From CAVVYV01 sp963752585 (GTDB taxonomy: Bacteria; Actinomycetota; Thermoleophilia; Solirubrobacterales; 70-9), in assembly GCA_963752585.1 (NCBI GenBank), contig CAVVYV010000008.1, positions 558,001 to 622,000 of the forward strand: DNA of 64,000 nucleotides, read 5' to 3'. The notes below the pieces were generated by a model. The model did not search any database. It was not told where the DNA came from and worked only from the letters and a program-made list of their open reading frames with translations. Both the position numbers and the translations under genes were made by a program. This document shows positions 39,188 to 48,417 of this stretch, piece after piece (within the stretch, counting starts at the first letter, position 1; every line of letters begins with the position of its first letter).

Positions 39188-40150
39188 CTAGCCGGCTCGC
39201 CGCAGCGCGATCCCGGTGGCGATCTCGCGCACGATTCGGTCGGCGACCAGGCAGGTGATGTCGGCGGAGCCGACCGCCGTCGGGATCACCTCGACCACCT
39301 CGGCCCCGACGATCTCAAGACGGAGGGCGATCTGGCGGCAGGCCCAGAGCAAATCGGCCGAGGTCATGCCACCGGGCTCGGGGGTGCCGGTGCCAGGCGC
39401 GTAGACCGGATCGAGCACGTCGACATCGACCGAGAGGAAGACCGGCCCTTCGCCTGCGGCCTCTGCGGCCTGCTCGACGACGGCGGCAATGCCGCGCTCG
39501 CGGACCTCATGCATGTAGATCGCGGTGATCCCCTGCTTCTGCTGCCAGGCGAACTCCTTGTCGCCTGGCCAGTAGCCGCGGAGCCCGATCTGCGCGTAGC
39601 GGCCGGGGTCGACGTGACCCTGCTCGACCAACCGGTACATGGGCGTCCCGTGCGAGATCTCCACGCCGAAGACCTCAGTGCCGGTGTCGGTGTGGGTGTC
39701 GAAGTGAACCAGGCCGACCGGGCCGTGGCGCTTGGCACAGGCGCGGACATCCGGCTCGGCGATCCCATGGTCGCCCCCGAGAACTATCGGTACCGCGTCC
39801 GCCGCCAGCACCTCGCCGACGCTGCGCTCGATCGCCTCGTGGCTTCTCGCCGGATCGGCCGGCAGCACCGGGGCGTCTCCGTAGTCGACCACTCGGAGCT
39901 CTTCGAAGGCGTCGACCTTCGCTTCGAGGTGGGGCCCGTGCGGGGCGCTGGCGGCGCGGATCCCGCGAGGGCCGAAGCGCGATCCAGGCCGATCCGAGAC
40001 GAGATCGTCGGTGGGGGCGCCGACGATCGCGATGTCCACGCCCTGAAGCTCGGCCGGGTCCTCGGTGTAGGGAATGCCGCCGAAGCTGAGCAGCCCCGCG
40101 TAATCGGGCTTCTCGCCGTACTCGCGCCAGCGCTCGAGCGGATCGATCAA
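39188..40150 (-). CDS. Ureohydrolase (agmatinase/arginase family)
   Basis: Intact 320 residues. Manganese-site motifs are GGDHGIAEPDV, VGLVHFDTHTDTG (DxHxD) and FLSVDVDVLDPVYAPGTGTP. The N-terminus (LSFGGIPYTEDPAELQGVD) and an internal SRFGPRGIRAA loop are of agmatinase type. The GGDH-S/N position reads GGDHG, slightly unusual. It releases urea from agmatine, guanidinobutyrate or a similar guanidine; the substrate is not certain. TTG start at 40150 overlaps the stop of the upstream hydrolase gene (TTGA). Confidence 0.85.
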   Translation of the reverse strand: MIDPLERWREYGEKPDYAGLLSFGGIPYTEDPAELQGVDIAIVGAPTDDLVSDRPGSRFGPRGIRAASAPHGPHLEAKVDAFEELRVVDYGDAPVLPADPARSHEAIERSVGEVLAADAVPIVLGGDHGIAEPDVRACAKRHGPVGLVHFDTHTDTGTEVFGVEISHGTPMYRLVEQGHVDPGRYAQIGLRGYWPGDKEFAWQQKQGITAIYMHEVRERGIAAVVEQAAEAAGEGPVFLSVDVDVLDPVYAPGTGTPEPGGMTSADLLWACRQIALRLEIVGAEVVEVIPTAVGSADITCLVADRIVREIATGIALRRAG

Positions 40151-41078
40151 TCGACGAACTCCCGGATCAGGGAGTTGACGTCGTCCGGGCGCTCGTAGGG
40201 CACCCAGTGCCCGGCGCCGGGCACGAGCTCCACCCGCAGCCTCGGGACCCACTCGCTCAGCCCGCGGGTGAGCGTCGGAAGCAGAACGGAGTCGTTCTCG
40301 CCCCAAATCACCAGGGTGGGCACATCGACGGTCTGCGAGGTGATCTTGGCCTCGTACTCCTCCGGCACGCCCCCGGCGGCGACCTGTTCGCCCATTCGCG
40401 CGGCCCGGTAGTAGTTGAGGCCGCCCCGTGATCGCGCCCGGCTGGGACCAGGCCTCCTGGTAGAGGTTGCGCTCCGCGTCGCTGAGCTGCGCGCCGCTAC
40501 CACCGATCCGCTGCATGATCTGGTCCATCATCGAGAAGTCGTTGGCGGCGAGCATCCGCTCGGGCCCCGGTGACGGCTTCGAGAGCTCGATCATGTAGTT
40601 GACCGCCTCGCGCTGGCTCGGGCTCTCGCGGAGGTCGCGGTTCCAGGTGAAGGGCGGTGGTCCGTCGATGATCACCAGGCGCTCGAGCAGCTCGGGGTAT
40701 TTGAGGGCGAAGGCCCAGGAGACGATCCCGCCCCAGTCGTGGCCGACCAGGGTGAGCGGAGCGACTCCGAGCTCCTCGACCAGGCCCCGGATGTCGGCGA
40801 GCAGGTGGCGCATCCGGTAGGCCTCGGGATCCTCGGGCGCGGACGAGAGGTTGTAGCCGCGCATGTCCGCCGCGTAGACGGCGTGGTCCTCGCCGAGGTC
40901 GGCTAGCTGGTGGCGCCAGAGGAACCAGAACTGGGGGAAGCCGTGGAGGAAGAGGATCGGCTTGCCCGAGCCCCTGCTGACGTAGTGGAGCGTCGCCTCG
41001 GGGAGCTCGGCGTAGTGGTCGGTGACCGTCGACCGTCCGGTCGCCGTCCCCGATCGTCGTCGTCCCGGCGGCGCTCAC
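40147..41078 (-). CDS. Alpha/beta hydrolase, epoxide hydrolase-like
   Basis: About 310 residues. Oxyanion loop HGFPQFWFLW, substrate loop DMRGYNLSSAPEDPEAY, nucleophile Asp in LVGHDWGGIVSW, acid in LVIWGENDSVLL and catalytic His in LVPGAGHWVPYERPDD. An aspartate nucleophile and HGFP loop indicate epoxide hydrolase or dehalogenase chemistry. The N-terminal 70 residues lie in other frames (breaks near 41030, 40900) and another break is near 40430. GTG start at 41078. It shares a coupled transcript with the ureohydrolase. Confidence 0.82.
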
Positions 41079-41140
41079 CGGACGAAGTGGTAGCAGGCGA
41101 TCGCCGTCGCCAACCTGCCGCCATCGTCTAGGTTGGCGGC

Positions 41141-41563
41141 GTGGACGCCCACGACGACAGCACCCAGTCCTCGGTCGAGGTCGAGCTGCGGGGACTCTCC
41201 ATATACACCCACCACGGGGTGACCGAGGCGGAGCAGGAGGTCGGGCAGCGGCTCGAGTTCGATCTCACCCTCGACGTCGCCGATTGCGATGCGGTGCTCA
41301 CCGACCGGGTCGAGGACACGGTCGACTACTCCGAGGTCTGCGACATCGTCGCCCTCGCCGCCAGCGAGCGCAGCTACCGGACCCTGGAGCGCCTCTGCCA
41401 GGTCGTGGCGGAGCGGCTGATGGAGCGCTTCGAATGCGAGAGCGTCCGGGTGAGGGCGGCGAAGCCCGAGCCGCCCCTCCACTACACGGTGGACGAGGCG
41501 GGGGTCGAGGTCACCCTGGAGGGCTCGGTCGACCGCGAGCCGGGCGAGGAGCAGGGGATCTGA
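41141..41563 (+). CDS. folB: Dihydroneopterin aldolase
   Basis: Intact 140 residues from GTG. ELRGLSIYTHHGVTEAEQEV contains the conserved active-site region, EDTVDYSEVCDIVA follows, and VRVRAAKPEPPLHYTVDEAG carries the family Lys-Pro. It retro-aldol cleaves dihydroneopterin in folate synthesis. Its stop overlaps the presumed start of folK. Divergent from the epoxide hydrolase-like gene, with 62 bp between the two start codons. Confidence 0.93.
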   Translation: MDAHDDSTQSSVEVELRGLSIYTHHGVTEAEQEVGQRLEFDLTLDVADCDAVLTDRVEDTVDYSEVCDIVALAASERSYRTLERLCQVVAERLMERFECESVRVRAAKPEPPLHYTVDEAGVEVTLEGSVDREPGEEQGI

Positions 41564-42083
41564 GCGAGGCGGCGAGCGAGCGGGTCGGCTACATCGGGCT
41601 CGGCTCGAACGTCGGGGATCGGAAGGCGCACCTCAGCGGGCGCGATCGCGACCTCGAATGGGCCTCGGGCGTGAGTGCCGACGCGGTCGTCCTCGATATA
41701 CGAGACCGAGCCGGTTGGGGAGATCCTCGACCAGCCCGACTTCCTCAACGCCGTCGTCCGCGTGAGGATCGACGCTCGCCCCGATCGAGCTCCTCGACGT
41801 CTGCAAGGCGATCGAGGTCGAGCACGGGCGAGCGTTCGCGCGGCCCTCGCCACGGGCCGCGCCCGATCGACCTCGACCTGCTGCTGCTCGGTGAAATCGA
41901 GATGCGCACCGACCAGCTCACCTTGCCGCACCCCGAGATCACATCGCGGCGTTTCGTCCTGGAACCGCTGCTGGAGCTCGATCCAGAGTCTCCACCTCCC
42001 TGACGGCACGGCCCTCAGTGAGGCTGCTTGCTGCGCTGGGCCCGGGACAGCGGGTGACCCGGGTTGGTCCGCCGCCGGGCTAG
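41560..42083 (+). CDS. folK: 2-amino-4-hydroxy-6-hydroxymethyldihydropteridine pyrophosphokinase
   Basis: About 172 residues. GYIGLGSNVGDRKAHLS at the N-terminus, SSIYETEPVG, QPDFLNAVVRVRI, LLDVCKAIEVEHGRERSRGP, then RHGPRPIDLDLLLLGE and LPHPEITSRRFVLEPLLELD identify HPPK. It is the most damaged gene here, with about seven breaks (41640, 41670, 41690, 41780, 41835, 41990, 42035). No ATG/GTG start is in frame; a CTG overlapping the folB stop (CTGA) is the likely position, possibly a miscalled GTG or ATG. End placed at the TAG at 42081-42083. Confidence 0.85.
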
Positions 42084-42875
42084 CTCGCGCGCTCGGCCCG
42101 GAGCGGCTGAAGCCACTCGTCCGGGAACACCGGAGGCATCCGGCCCGGGAAGTCCGGCACCAGCCGGCTCGCCAGCTGACCCGCGGGCCGGCTCTCGATC
42201 GCCGGTCGGAGGTCGTCGAACGTCATCAGCAGGCAGAGGCTGGGGGCCAGCTGAAGGTCGGCGGCATTCGGCTCCTCGCCGCCGATCACACCCTCGGCGA
42301 TCCAGCGGTCGATCTGGTCGAGGTCCGCGGGGAGCGAGGCGAGGTCGTCGCGGACGTTCTCGTCGGTTGCCTCGTTGAACCGGGCCGAGAGGGCGACGAT
42401 CGGGGCGCCGGTCTTCACGGCGAGTCCGACCGGGATCCCGAGGCGGGCGCCCTCGGAGTAGCTCGCCATCGGCGCCCGGTCGCGCTTGAAGCGCCCACCA
42501 GATGAGCCGCCGCGGCTTCTGCTGGAAGACGTCTCCCCAGGCCTCCACCTCCTCGACCGCTGCCCGCTCGGCGGGGTCGGCTGGGAAGAGCGGCGGCTCG
42601 GGCTGGATCCGGTCGAGCTCGCGGGCGATCTCCCGCGAGCCCTGGATCCGCCGGCCGTCGAGCTTCAGCGCCGGGACGGTGATCCCGGGGAAGCGAGCAG
42701 CCTTCAGGACTCCCTTCGAGATCACCGGAACCAGGTCCCGGCGCTTGTATGGGATGCCCTTTCGCTCGAGCATCAGGGCCGCGGTCACCGATGGATGCGA
42801 CCCCGGGATCACGTAGAGCGTGGCGGCCACGCGGGGATCGTATTGCCCGCGGCCGGGGCGCTCGCCACTGGCCAT
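42080..42875 (-). CDS. Glutathione S-transferase-like protein
   Basis: About 265 residues. A thioredoxin-like N-terminal half (TLYVIPGSHPSVTAALMLER, GIPYKRRDLVPVI, ITVPALKLDGRRIQGSREIA) precedes a helical C-terminal half (ENVRDDLASLPADLDQIDRW). The VPAL and (Q/E)S-REIA motifs are those of the GSH-binding site in GST folds; a Ser in GSHPS may be the activating residue. Actinobacteria generally lack glutathione, so the thiol is uncertain. A break lies near 42485. A GTG at 42830 is an alternative to the ATG at 42875. Confidence 0.7.
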
Positions 42876-42886
42876 AATCGGCCGCG

Positions 42887-43654
42887 ATGCTGCTCGCGGT
42901 CGACGTCGGCAACACCCAGACCCATCTCGGCGCCTTCGAGGGCGCCGAGCTCTCCCACGACTGGCGGCTGGCGACCGAGGCCCACGCGACCGCCGACGAG
43001 CTCGCGGGGACGATCTCCACCCTGCTCGAGCTGGAGGGGCTCGGGTTCACGGCGCTCGACGGCGCGATCGTCTCCACCGTCGTTCCCCAGCTCGGGCCCG
43101 AGTACGAGCGGCTCTGCGCCCGGCACATCGGCGAGGGGGGCCTGATCGTCGGGCCCCAGATCAAGACCGGGATGCCGATCCTGGTCGACAACCCACACGA
43201 GCTCGGCGCCGACCGCCTCGTCAACGCGGTGGCCGCCTACGACCAGGTCGGCGGCGCCTGCGTCGCGGTCGACTTCGGCACCTCGACCAACTTCGACGTC
43301 GTCTCAGGCGCCGGGGAGTACCTGGGCGGGGTGATCGGCCCAGGAGTTGAGATCTCGCTGGAGGCGCTGAGCGCGAGGGCGGCGAAGCTGCCGCGCGTCG
43401 ATCTCTCCGACCCCCGGGGGGCGATCGGCAAGCACACCCAGGCCGCGATCCAGTCCGGGTTCGCCTACGGGTTCGCCGGGCTGGTCGACGGGATCAACCG
43501 GCGCCTCGCCGAGGAGCTCGGGGAAGCCGCCACCTTCATCGCCACCGGAGGGCTGGCGGCGACGATCGCGCCGCTGTGCGAGACGATCGACGAGGTCGAT
43601 CCGCTCCTCACCCTGAAGGGCCTCCGCCTCATCCACGAGCGCAACACTTCCTAG
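42887..43654 (+). CDS. coaX: Type III pantothenate kinase
   Basis: Intact 255 residues. MLLAVDVGNTQTHLGAFEG carries the phosphate-1 motif, NPHELGADRLVNAVAAYD and CVAVDFGTSTNFDVVSG the catalytic Asp and phosphate-2 region, and FIATGGLAATIAPLCETI the adenosine region. It phosphorylates pantothenate at the start of CoA synthesis. The expected monovalent-cation-dependent CoaX length is kept. Starts 12 bp from the divergent GST-like gene and ends 2 bp before the dus start. Confidence 0.94.
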   Translation: MLLAVDVGNTQTHLGAFEGAELSHDWRLATEAHATADELAGTISTLLELEGLGFTALDGAIVSTVVPQLGPEYERLCARHIGEGGLIVGPQIKTGMPILVDNPHELGADRLVNAVAAYDQVGGACVAVDFGTSTNFDVVSGAGEYLGGVIGPGVEISLEALSARAAKLPRVDLSDPRGAIGKHTQAAIQSGFAYGFAGLVDGINRRLAEELGEAATFIATGGLAATIAPLCETIDEVDPLLTLKGLRLIHERNTS

Positions 43655-43656
43655 TC

Positions 43657-44649
43657 GTGCAGACGCAGCCGTCGCTTACATCGCCCTTCCGGATCGGCGA
43701 GGTCGAGATCGCCAACCGGGTCCTGCTCGCGCCGCTGGCGGGGATCGGCAACTGGTTCGTGCGCCTGCAGGCGCGCCGCCACGGTGCCGGGTTGGCGGTC
43801 TCGGAGATGGTCTCCAGCTTCGGGTTGCACTACCGCAACGAGCGAACCCTTCGCGAGCTGCTCCGTCTCCATCCCGACGAACACCCGGTCTCGGTCCAGC
43901 TCTTCGGCCAGGACCCCGAGGTGATGCGCTCGGCCGCCTCGATCGCCGCCGAGGCCGGGGCCGATCTGATCGACATCAACATGGGCTGCCCGGTGCGGAA
44001 GGTGTGCAAGACCGGCGCCGGCGCCGCCCTCCTCTCCCAGCCCGACCTCGCGGTCGCGATCGCCAGAGCGGCGCGGAAGGGGGGAGGCGTCCCGGTGACG
44101 GTGAAGCTGCGATCCGGCCTGACGCCGGGGGGCCGGGAGGGATTCGAGCTGGCGCAGCGGCTGGTCGCCGACGCCGATGTCGCGGGCATCGCCTTCCACC
44201 CGAGGGCCGCAGCCACCCAGCACAAGGGCGAGCCGGACTACGCCCTCACACGTGAGCTGGTCGAGCGTCTTGACGTCCCGGTGGTCGTCTCCGGCGGCCT
44301 CGATACCGCCGAGGCGGCCCGTAACGCCTACGAGGCTTCGGGGGCGGCCGCAGTGATGATCGCCCGCGGGTCGCTGGGCAACCCTTGGATCTTCGAGGAG
44401 CTCACCGGCCGCCGGGTCGAGCCGCCGAGCGGGGAGGAGATGGTGGCGGAGCTGCTCTGGGTGGTCGACCGCGCCGAGGAGCACCTCGGGCCCGAGCGTG
44501 CCGCCCGCTATCTGCGCAAGTTCTACCCCTGGTATCTCGAGCGCCTCGGAGCCGAGAAGCCGCTCGCCGGCGCCCTCCAGGAGACCGACGAGCTCGACTC
44601 GGCGCGGGCTCTGATCGGCGACCTCAGCCTCGCCGAAGCGGCGGTCTAG
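43657..44649 (+). CDS. dus: tRNA-dihydrouridine synthase
   Basis: Intact 330 residues from GTG. VLLAPLAGIGNWFVRLQAR is the FMN-binding first strand, INMGCPVRKVCKTGAGAALL contains the catalytic Cys, and VTVKLRSGLTPG and AFHPRAAATQHKGEPDY follow. VMIARGSLGNPWIFEEL closes the phosphate site. It reduces specific uridines in tRNA D-loops. DusB type is the best fit for an actinobacterium. Immediately follows coaX, probably in the same operon. Confidence 0.93.
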   Translation: MQTQPSLTSPFRIGEVEIANRVLLAPLAGIGNWFVRLQARRHGAGLAVSEMVSSFGLHYRNERTLRELLRLHPDEHPVSVQLFGQDPEVMRSAASIAAEAGADLIDINMGCPVRKVCKTGAGAALLSQPDLAVAIARAARKGGGVPVTVKLRSGLTPGGREGFELAQRLVADADVAGIAFHPRAAATQHKGEPDYALTRELVERLDVPVVVSGGLDTAEAARNAYEASGAAAVMIARGSLGNPWIFEELTGRRVEPPSGEEMVAELLWVVDRAEEHLGPERAARYLRKFYPWYLERLGAEKPLAGALQETDELDSARALIGDLSLAEAAV

Positions 44650-44763
44650 CGAAACTGCCCATGCGCCGAGTCGGCACCGCTCTTATCGCATAGGTTTTCG
44701 GGTTGTAAGGATTGTCACGGGCCATCCGGCTCGGACTCGGCTTGACTTTGAAGGGAGAATCAG

Positions 44764-45414
44764 ATGATCACGAAGCGATCTGCCCGGATTGCCGTGCTGG
44801 CCTGTGCGAGCGTTGCCTCGCTCGGGCTGATCGTGGGCCCGGCATCGGCCGCTGCGAAGACGAAGAAGAAGACCGTGACTCGGACGGCCGCGTTCAGCCA
44901 GTGCGCGAACGTGGCCTCCCCGATCCCCGACGTTGGGGGTCCTTTCGGCTCAGCGGTTATCCCGGTCAGCGTTCCCAACTTCAAAGGGGGCGTGCAGGAC
45001 GGGACGGTGACGGCGATCACCTCTGCCGGTGTTCGGATCACGCACACCTTCGACGGCGACCTGATCCTCACCCTCGTCTCGCCCGGCGGCAGGGTTGTTC
45101 AACTTGCCAACCGCCGGGGCATCGCTGGCGACGGATACGGCAGTGGAGCGGCCAGCTGCAGCGGCTCGCTGGTCCTGTTCGGCGACGGGTTCCCGACCCC
45201 GATCTCGACCCCTGGCAACACAGTCCAAAACCCGATCGTCGGCTCGTTCAAGCCCGAGCAGCCTTTGAGCCTGGTTGTCGGCGGCCCCGCCCGGGGCAGT
45301 TGGGTCCTGCTCGTGGCTGATGTGGCGGGCGGCGACACCGGAGCGATCAATGCCGTTTCGCTGAACTTCACCTACAGCTACCAGGCGCGGGTGAAGGTAA
45401 AGAAGAAGAAGTAA
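44764..45414 (+). CDS. Secreted protein with proprotein-convertase P-like domain
   Basis: Intact 216 residues. Signal peptide ends at GPASAAAKT, followed by a basic run. The body contains VRITHTFDGDLILTLVSPGG and RVVQLANRRGIAGDGYG, the core strands of a P/Homo-B domain, then GSWVLLVADVAGGDTG and a final NAVSLNFTYSY strand with a Lys-rich tail. P domains usually sit behind a subtilisin-like protease; none is fused here, so this may be a free-standing adhesion or binding module. GGGAGA precedes the ATG. Two cysteines could form a disulfide. Confidence 0.75.
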   Translation: MITKRSARIAVLACASVASLGLIVGPASAAAKTKKKTVTRTAAFSQCANVASPIPDVGGPFGSAVIPVSVPNFKGGVQDGTVTAITSAGVRITHTFDGDLILTLVSPGGRVVQLANRRGIAGDGYGSGAASCSGSLVLFGDGFPTPISTPGNTVQNPIVGSFKPEQPLSLVVGGPARGSWVLLVADVAGGDTGAINAVSLNFTYSYQARVKVKKKK

Positions 45415-46287
45415 GTGAGCCTGACTCCGCGCGTTCGCGCCTGGCGCGAGCGTGGGAGGAACGAGGAGTTCCGCGGTCGCCGCGTCCATGTCTTCGGGCG
45501 CGGCGGCCGCGGGCCGCTTCTCGTCCTCCTTCATGGGTTCCCCTCAAGCTCATACGACTGGCGGCTGCTGCTGGAGGAGGAGAGGGAGCACGCCGTGCTC
45601 GCCCTCGACTTCCTCGGCTTCGGGCTCTCGGAGAAGCCGCGCGATCACGAATACACCCTCCACTGGCAGGCCGACCTGGTCGAGGAGCTGGTCCGCCGCC
45701 ATGGGGAGGGGAGCCAGGTCTTCGTTGTCGCTCATGACATGGGGACCTCGGTGGCGACCGAGCTCCTCGCCCGGGACCTGGAGGGGAGGCTCGAGATGGA
45801 GCTGGCGGGCGTCCTCCTCTTCAACGGCTCGATGGTCCAGGACGCCGCCAGCCCGACCCTCGCCCAGCGGATCCTCCGCGGCCCGTTCGGCCCGGTCCTC
45901 TCCCGCCTCTCCAGTGAGCGCTTCTTCCGGGCCCAGTTCGGGTCGGTGTTCTCGCCGGGCCACCCGCTCACCGACGAGGAGGCCGACGACCAGTGGAGCT
46001 TGATCCGCGCCGATGGCGGACGCACGCTCGCTCACAGGACGATCCGCTACATGGACGAGCGCTTCGAGCACGCCGAGCGCTGGCACGGCGCCCTCCGCGA
46101 CTGGCCCGGACATTTGCAGCTGGCCTGGGGGATGCTCGACCCTGTCGCCACCACAAAGGTCCTCGATGCCGTTCGCGAGCTGCGCCCTCAGGCGTCGCTG
46201 GCCGAGCTTCCCGAGCTCGGCCACTATCCGCAGATCGAGGACCCCGCGCAGCTGAATTCCGCTTTGCAGCGGGCATTGGACGCCTGA
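45415..46287 (+). CDS. Alpha/beta hydrolase (haloalkane dehalogenase/epoxide hydrolase-like)
   Basis: Intact 290 residues from GTG, starting directly after the TAA of the P-domain gene. Oxyanion loop LHGFPSSSYDW, LALDFLGFGLSEKPRDHEY, nucleophile Asp in VVAHDMGTSVATELL, acid in LAWGMLDPVATTKVL and His in LPELGHYPQIEDPAQL. Such enzymes open epoxides or remove halogens; the natural substrate is unknown. It has the same fold as the protein at 40147, but no close identity is evident. Confidence 0.82.
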   Translation: MSLTPRVRAWRERGRNEEFRGRRVHVFGRGGRGPLLVLLHGFPSSSYDWRLLLEEEREHAVLALDFLGFGLSEKPRDHEYTLHWQADLVEELVRRHGEGSQVFVVAHDMGTSVATELLARDLEGRLEMELAGVLLFNGSMVQDAASPTLAQRILRGPFGPVLSRLSSERFFRAQFGSVFSPGHPLTDEEADDQWSLIRADGGRTLAHRTIRYMDERFEHAERWHGALRDWPGHLQLAWGMLDPVATTKVLDAVRELRPQASLAELPELGHYPQIEDPAQLNSALQRALDA

Positions 46288-46318
46288 CGAGGCCCTCGAC
46301 CCGGCCACGGCGCGGCGC

Positions 46319-46324
46319 TATACT
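46319..46324 (+). promoter_or_regulatory. Probable -10 element of greA
   Basis: TATACT at 46319-46324 matches the -10 consensus. It lies 122 bases before the greA start. The region where a -35 would sit (about 46296-46301) has no good match, so this is a -10-only prediction. Confidence 0.4.
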
Positions 46325-46445
46325 TGCGCGCTTCGCCCGGCCGGTCGCCAGCCTCTCGGCGTCGGAACGGGCTCATTTTTCGCCGTCTAGCAGGCATTTT
46401 CCGGACGGCGGCGCAGGAGAAATCGACAGCAGAATCGAGGAGAGC

Positions 46446-46925
46446 GTGGCCCGCGAGACACTGATCACCCCCGAGGGACTGGAGAAGCTCAGGGAGGAGC
46501 TGGACTTCCTCCAGGGCGATAAGCGCCGCGAGGTCGCCGACCGGATCAAGGCGGCGCGGGAGTTCGGCGACATCATGGAGAACTCCGAGTACGACGACGC
46601 CAAGAACGAGCAGGCGATGCTCGAGCAGCGGATCGCCCAGCTCCAGGACAAGCTCCGACGCGCCGCGGTGATCGACCACAAGCAGGTCGACACCGAGCAG
46701 GTCGCGGTCGGTGCGGTGGTCCACGTCAAGGACCAGAAGTCGGGCAAGTCCCAGAAGTTCCAGATCGTCGGCTCCGCCGAGGCCGACCCGACCGAGCACA
46801 AGCTCTCCAACGAGTCGCCGATCGGCAAGGCCCTGATCGGCCACAAGAAGAACGAGGTCGTCGCGGTCGAGGTGCCGCGGGGGCCGAAGCGGAAGCTCAA
46901 GATCACCAAGATCGAAGCGGCCTAG
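46446..46925 (+). CDS. greA: Transcription elongation factor GreA
   Basis: Intact 159 residues from GTG. The N-terminal coiled coil (LITPEGLEKLREELDFLQGD, IKAAREFGDIMENSEYDDAK) has the acidic tip (DIMENSEYDD) that reaches the polymerase active site. The C-terminal FKBP-like domain ends SPIGKALIGHKKNEVVAVEV. It stimulates cleavage of backtracked transcripts. GAGGAGAG stands just before the start, with short spacing. lysS follows by 20 bp, so they probably form an operon. Confidence 0.95.
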   Translation: MARETLITPEGLEKLREELDFLQGDKRREVADRIKAAREFGDIMENSEYDDAKNEQAMLEQRIAQLQDKLRRAAVIDHKQVDTEQVAVGAVVHVKDQKSGKSQKFQIVGSAEADPTEHKLSNESPIGKALIGHKKNEVVAVEVPRGPKRKLKITKIEAA

Positions 46926-46945
46926 GCTGCCGCTAGGCTCGCCCG

Positions 46946-48412
46946 GTGAGCGAGCCCGATTCCTCCTCCGACTTCCTCGCCGAGCGGCGGGCGAAGCTCG
47001 AGCGGCTGCGACAGGGCGGGATCGAGCCGTTCCCGCACGCCTTCCCGGACCGGACCGAGATCGCCGCGGTCCGCGAGGCGCACGAGGGGATCGAGCCGGG
47101 AGTGGAGACGAGCGAGCGCTACCGGATCGCCGGCAGGCTGACCGCCCGGCGCGGGCACGGCAAGGCCAGCTTCCTCGACCTCCGCGACGGGACCGGCCAG
47201 ATCCAGGTCCAGGGCCGCGTCGACGAGCTGGAGGAGGCATACGAGGGACTACTCGCTCTCGACATCGGGGACATCGTCGGGGTCGAGGGGACGGTCTTCG
47301 CCTCGAAGCGAGGAGAGCTCTCGATTCGCGCCGACGCCTGGGAGCTTCTCAGCAAGAGCCTCCGGCCGCCGCCCGAGAAGTTCCACGGCCTCGAGGACGT
47401 CGAGACCCGCTATCGCCGCCGGGAGCTCGATCTGATCGCGAACGCTGAGACCCGCGAGCTCTTCCTGAAGCGGGCGGCGACGATCGCCGCCGTCCGCCGC
47501 TGGTTCGACGCACGCGGGTTCGTCGAGGTCGAGACGCCGGTCCTGCAGCCGCTCTACGGCGGCGCCCTCGCCCGCCCGTTCACCACCCACCACAACGCCC
47601 TCGATCGCGACCTCTACCTGAGGATCGCCACCGAGCTCTATCTGAAGCGGCTGGTGGTCGGCGGGATCGACAAGGTCTATGAGCTCGGCAAGGACTTCCG
47701 CAACGAGGGGATCTCGCCGAAGCACAACCCCGAGTTCACGATGCTCGAGTGGTACGAGGCCTACGCCGACTACGAGGACGTCGCCAACGAGCTCGAGGAC
47801 CTGGTCTCGACCGTCGCCAAGGAGGTCCTCGGGACGACCACGATCGAGCGCGACGGGGAGACGATCGAGCTGCAGCCGCCCTGGCGGCGGGTGACCCTCA
47901 GGGATGCGATCAAGGAGCGGACCGGGATCGACGTGCTCGAGCACCCGTCTCGGGACCAGCTTGCCGAAGCGATGGGCTCGAAGGCCGATCCCGAGGAGGG
48001 GTGGGGGAAGCTGGTCGACGGGCTTCTGTCGAAGGAGGTCGAGCCGACCCTGATCCAGCCGACCTTCGTCACCGACTACCCGGTCGAGCTCTCACCGTTC
48101 GCCAAGCGCCACCGCAGCGAGGAGGGCCTGGTGGAGCGCTGGGAGGCGTTCGTCGGCGGGATCGAGATCGCGAACGCCTTCACCGAGCTCAACGATCCCG
48201 ACGAGCAGCGTCGCCGTTTCGAGGCCCAGCGTGAGGAGACCGCGCGCGGGGACGAGGAGACTCAGCCCTACGACGAGGCGTTCGTCGAGGCGCTCGAGCA
48301 AGGAATGCCGCCGACCGGGGGTGCGGGGCTCGGGATCGATCGGCTGGTGATGATCTTGACCGGGGCGCGCTCGCTGCGCGAGGTCGTCTTGTTCCCGGCG
48401 ATGCGGACCTAG
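46946..48412 (+). CDS. lysS: Lysyl-tRNA synthetase, class II
   Basis: Intact 488 residues from GTG. An OB-fold anticodon-binding domain (RIAGRLTARRGHGKASFLDL, GTGQIQVQ) precedes the class II catalytic core. The core has motif 1 GFVEVETPVLQP, motif 2 KDFRNEGISPKHNPEFTMLE and motif 3 GAGLGIDRLVMILTG. It charges tRNA-Lys with lysine. Length and domain order are normal. No sign of truncation or recoding. Confidence 0.96.
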   Translation: MSEPDSSSDFLAERRAKLERLRQGGIEPFPHAFPDRTEIAAVREAHEGIEPGVETSERYRIAGRLTARRGHGKASFLDLRDGTGQIQVQGRVDELEEAYEGLLALDIGDIVGVEGTVFASKRGELSIRADAWELLSKSLRPPPEKFHGLEDVETRYRRRELDLIANAETRELFLKRAATIAAVRRWFDARGFVEVETPVLQPLYGGALARPFTTHHNALDRDLYLRIATELYLKRLVVGGIDKVYELGKDFRNEGISPKHNPEFTMLEWYEAYADYEDVANELEDLVSTVAKEVLGTTTIERDGETIELQPPWRRVTLRDAIKERTGIDVLEHPSRDQLAEAMGSKADPEEGWGKLVDGLLSKEVEPTLIQPTFVTDYPVELSPFAKRHRSEEGLVERWEAFVGGIEIANAFTELNDPDEQRRRFEAQREETARGDEETQPYDEAFVEALEQGMPPTGGAGLGIDRLVMILTGARSLREVVLFPAMRT

Positions 48413-48417
48413 CCGGC

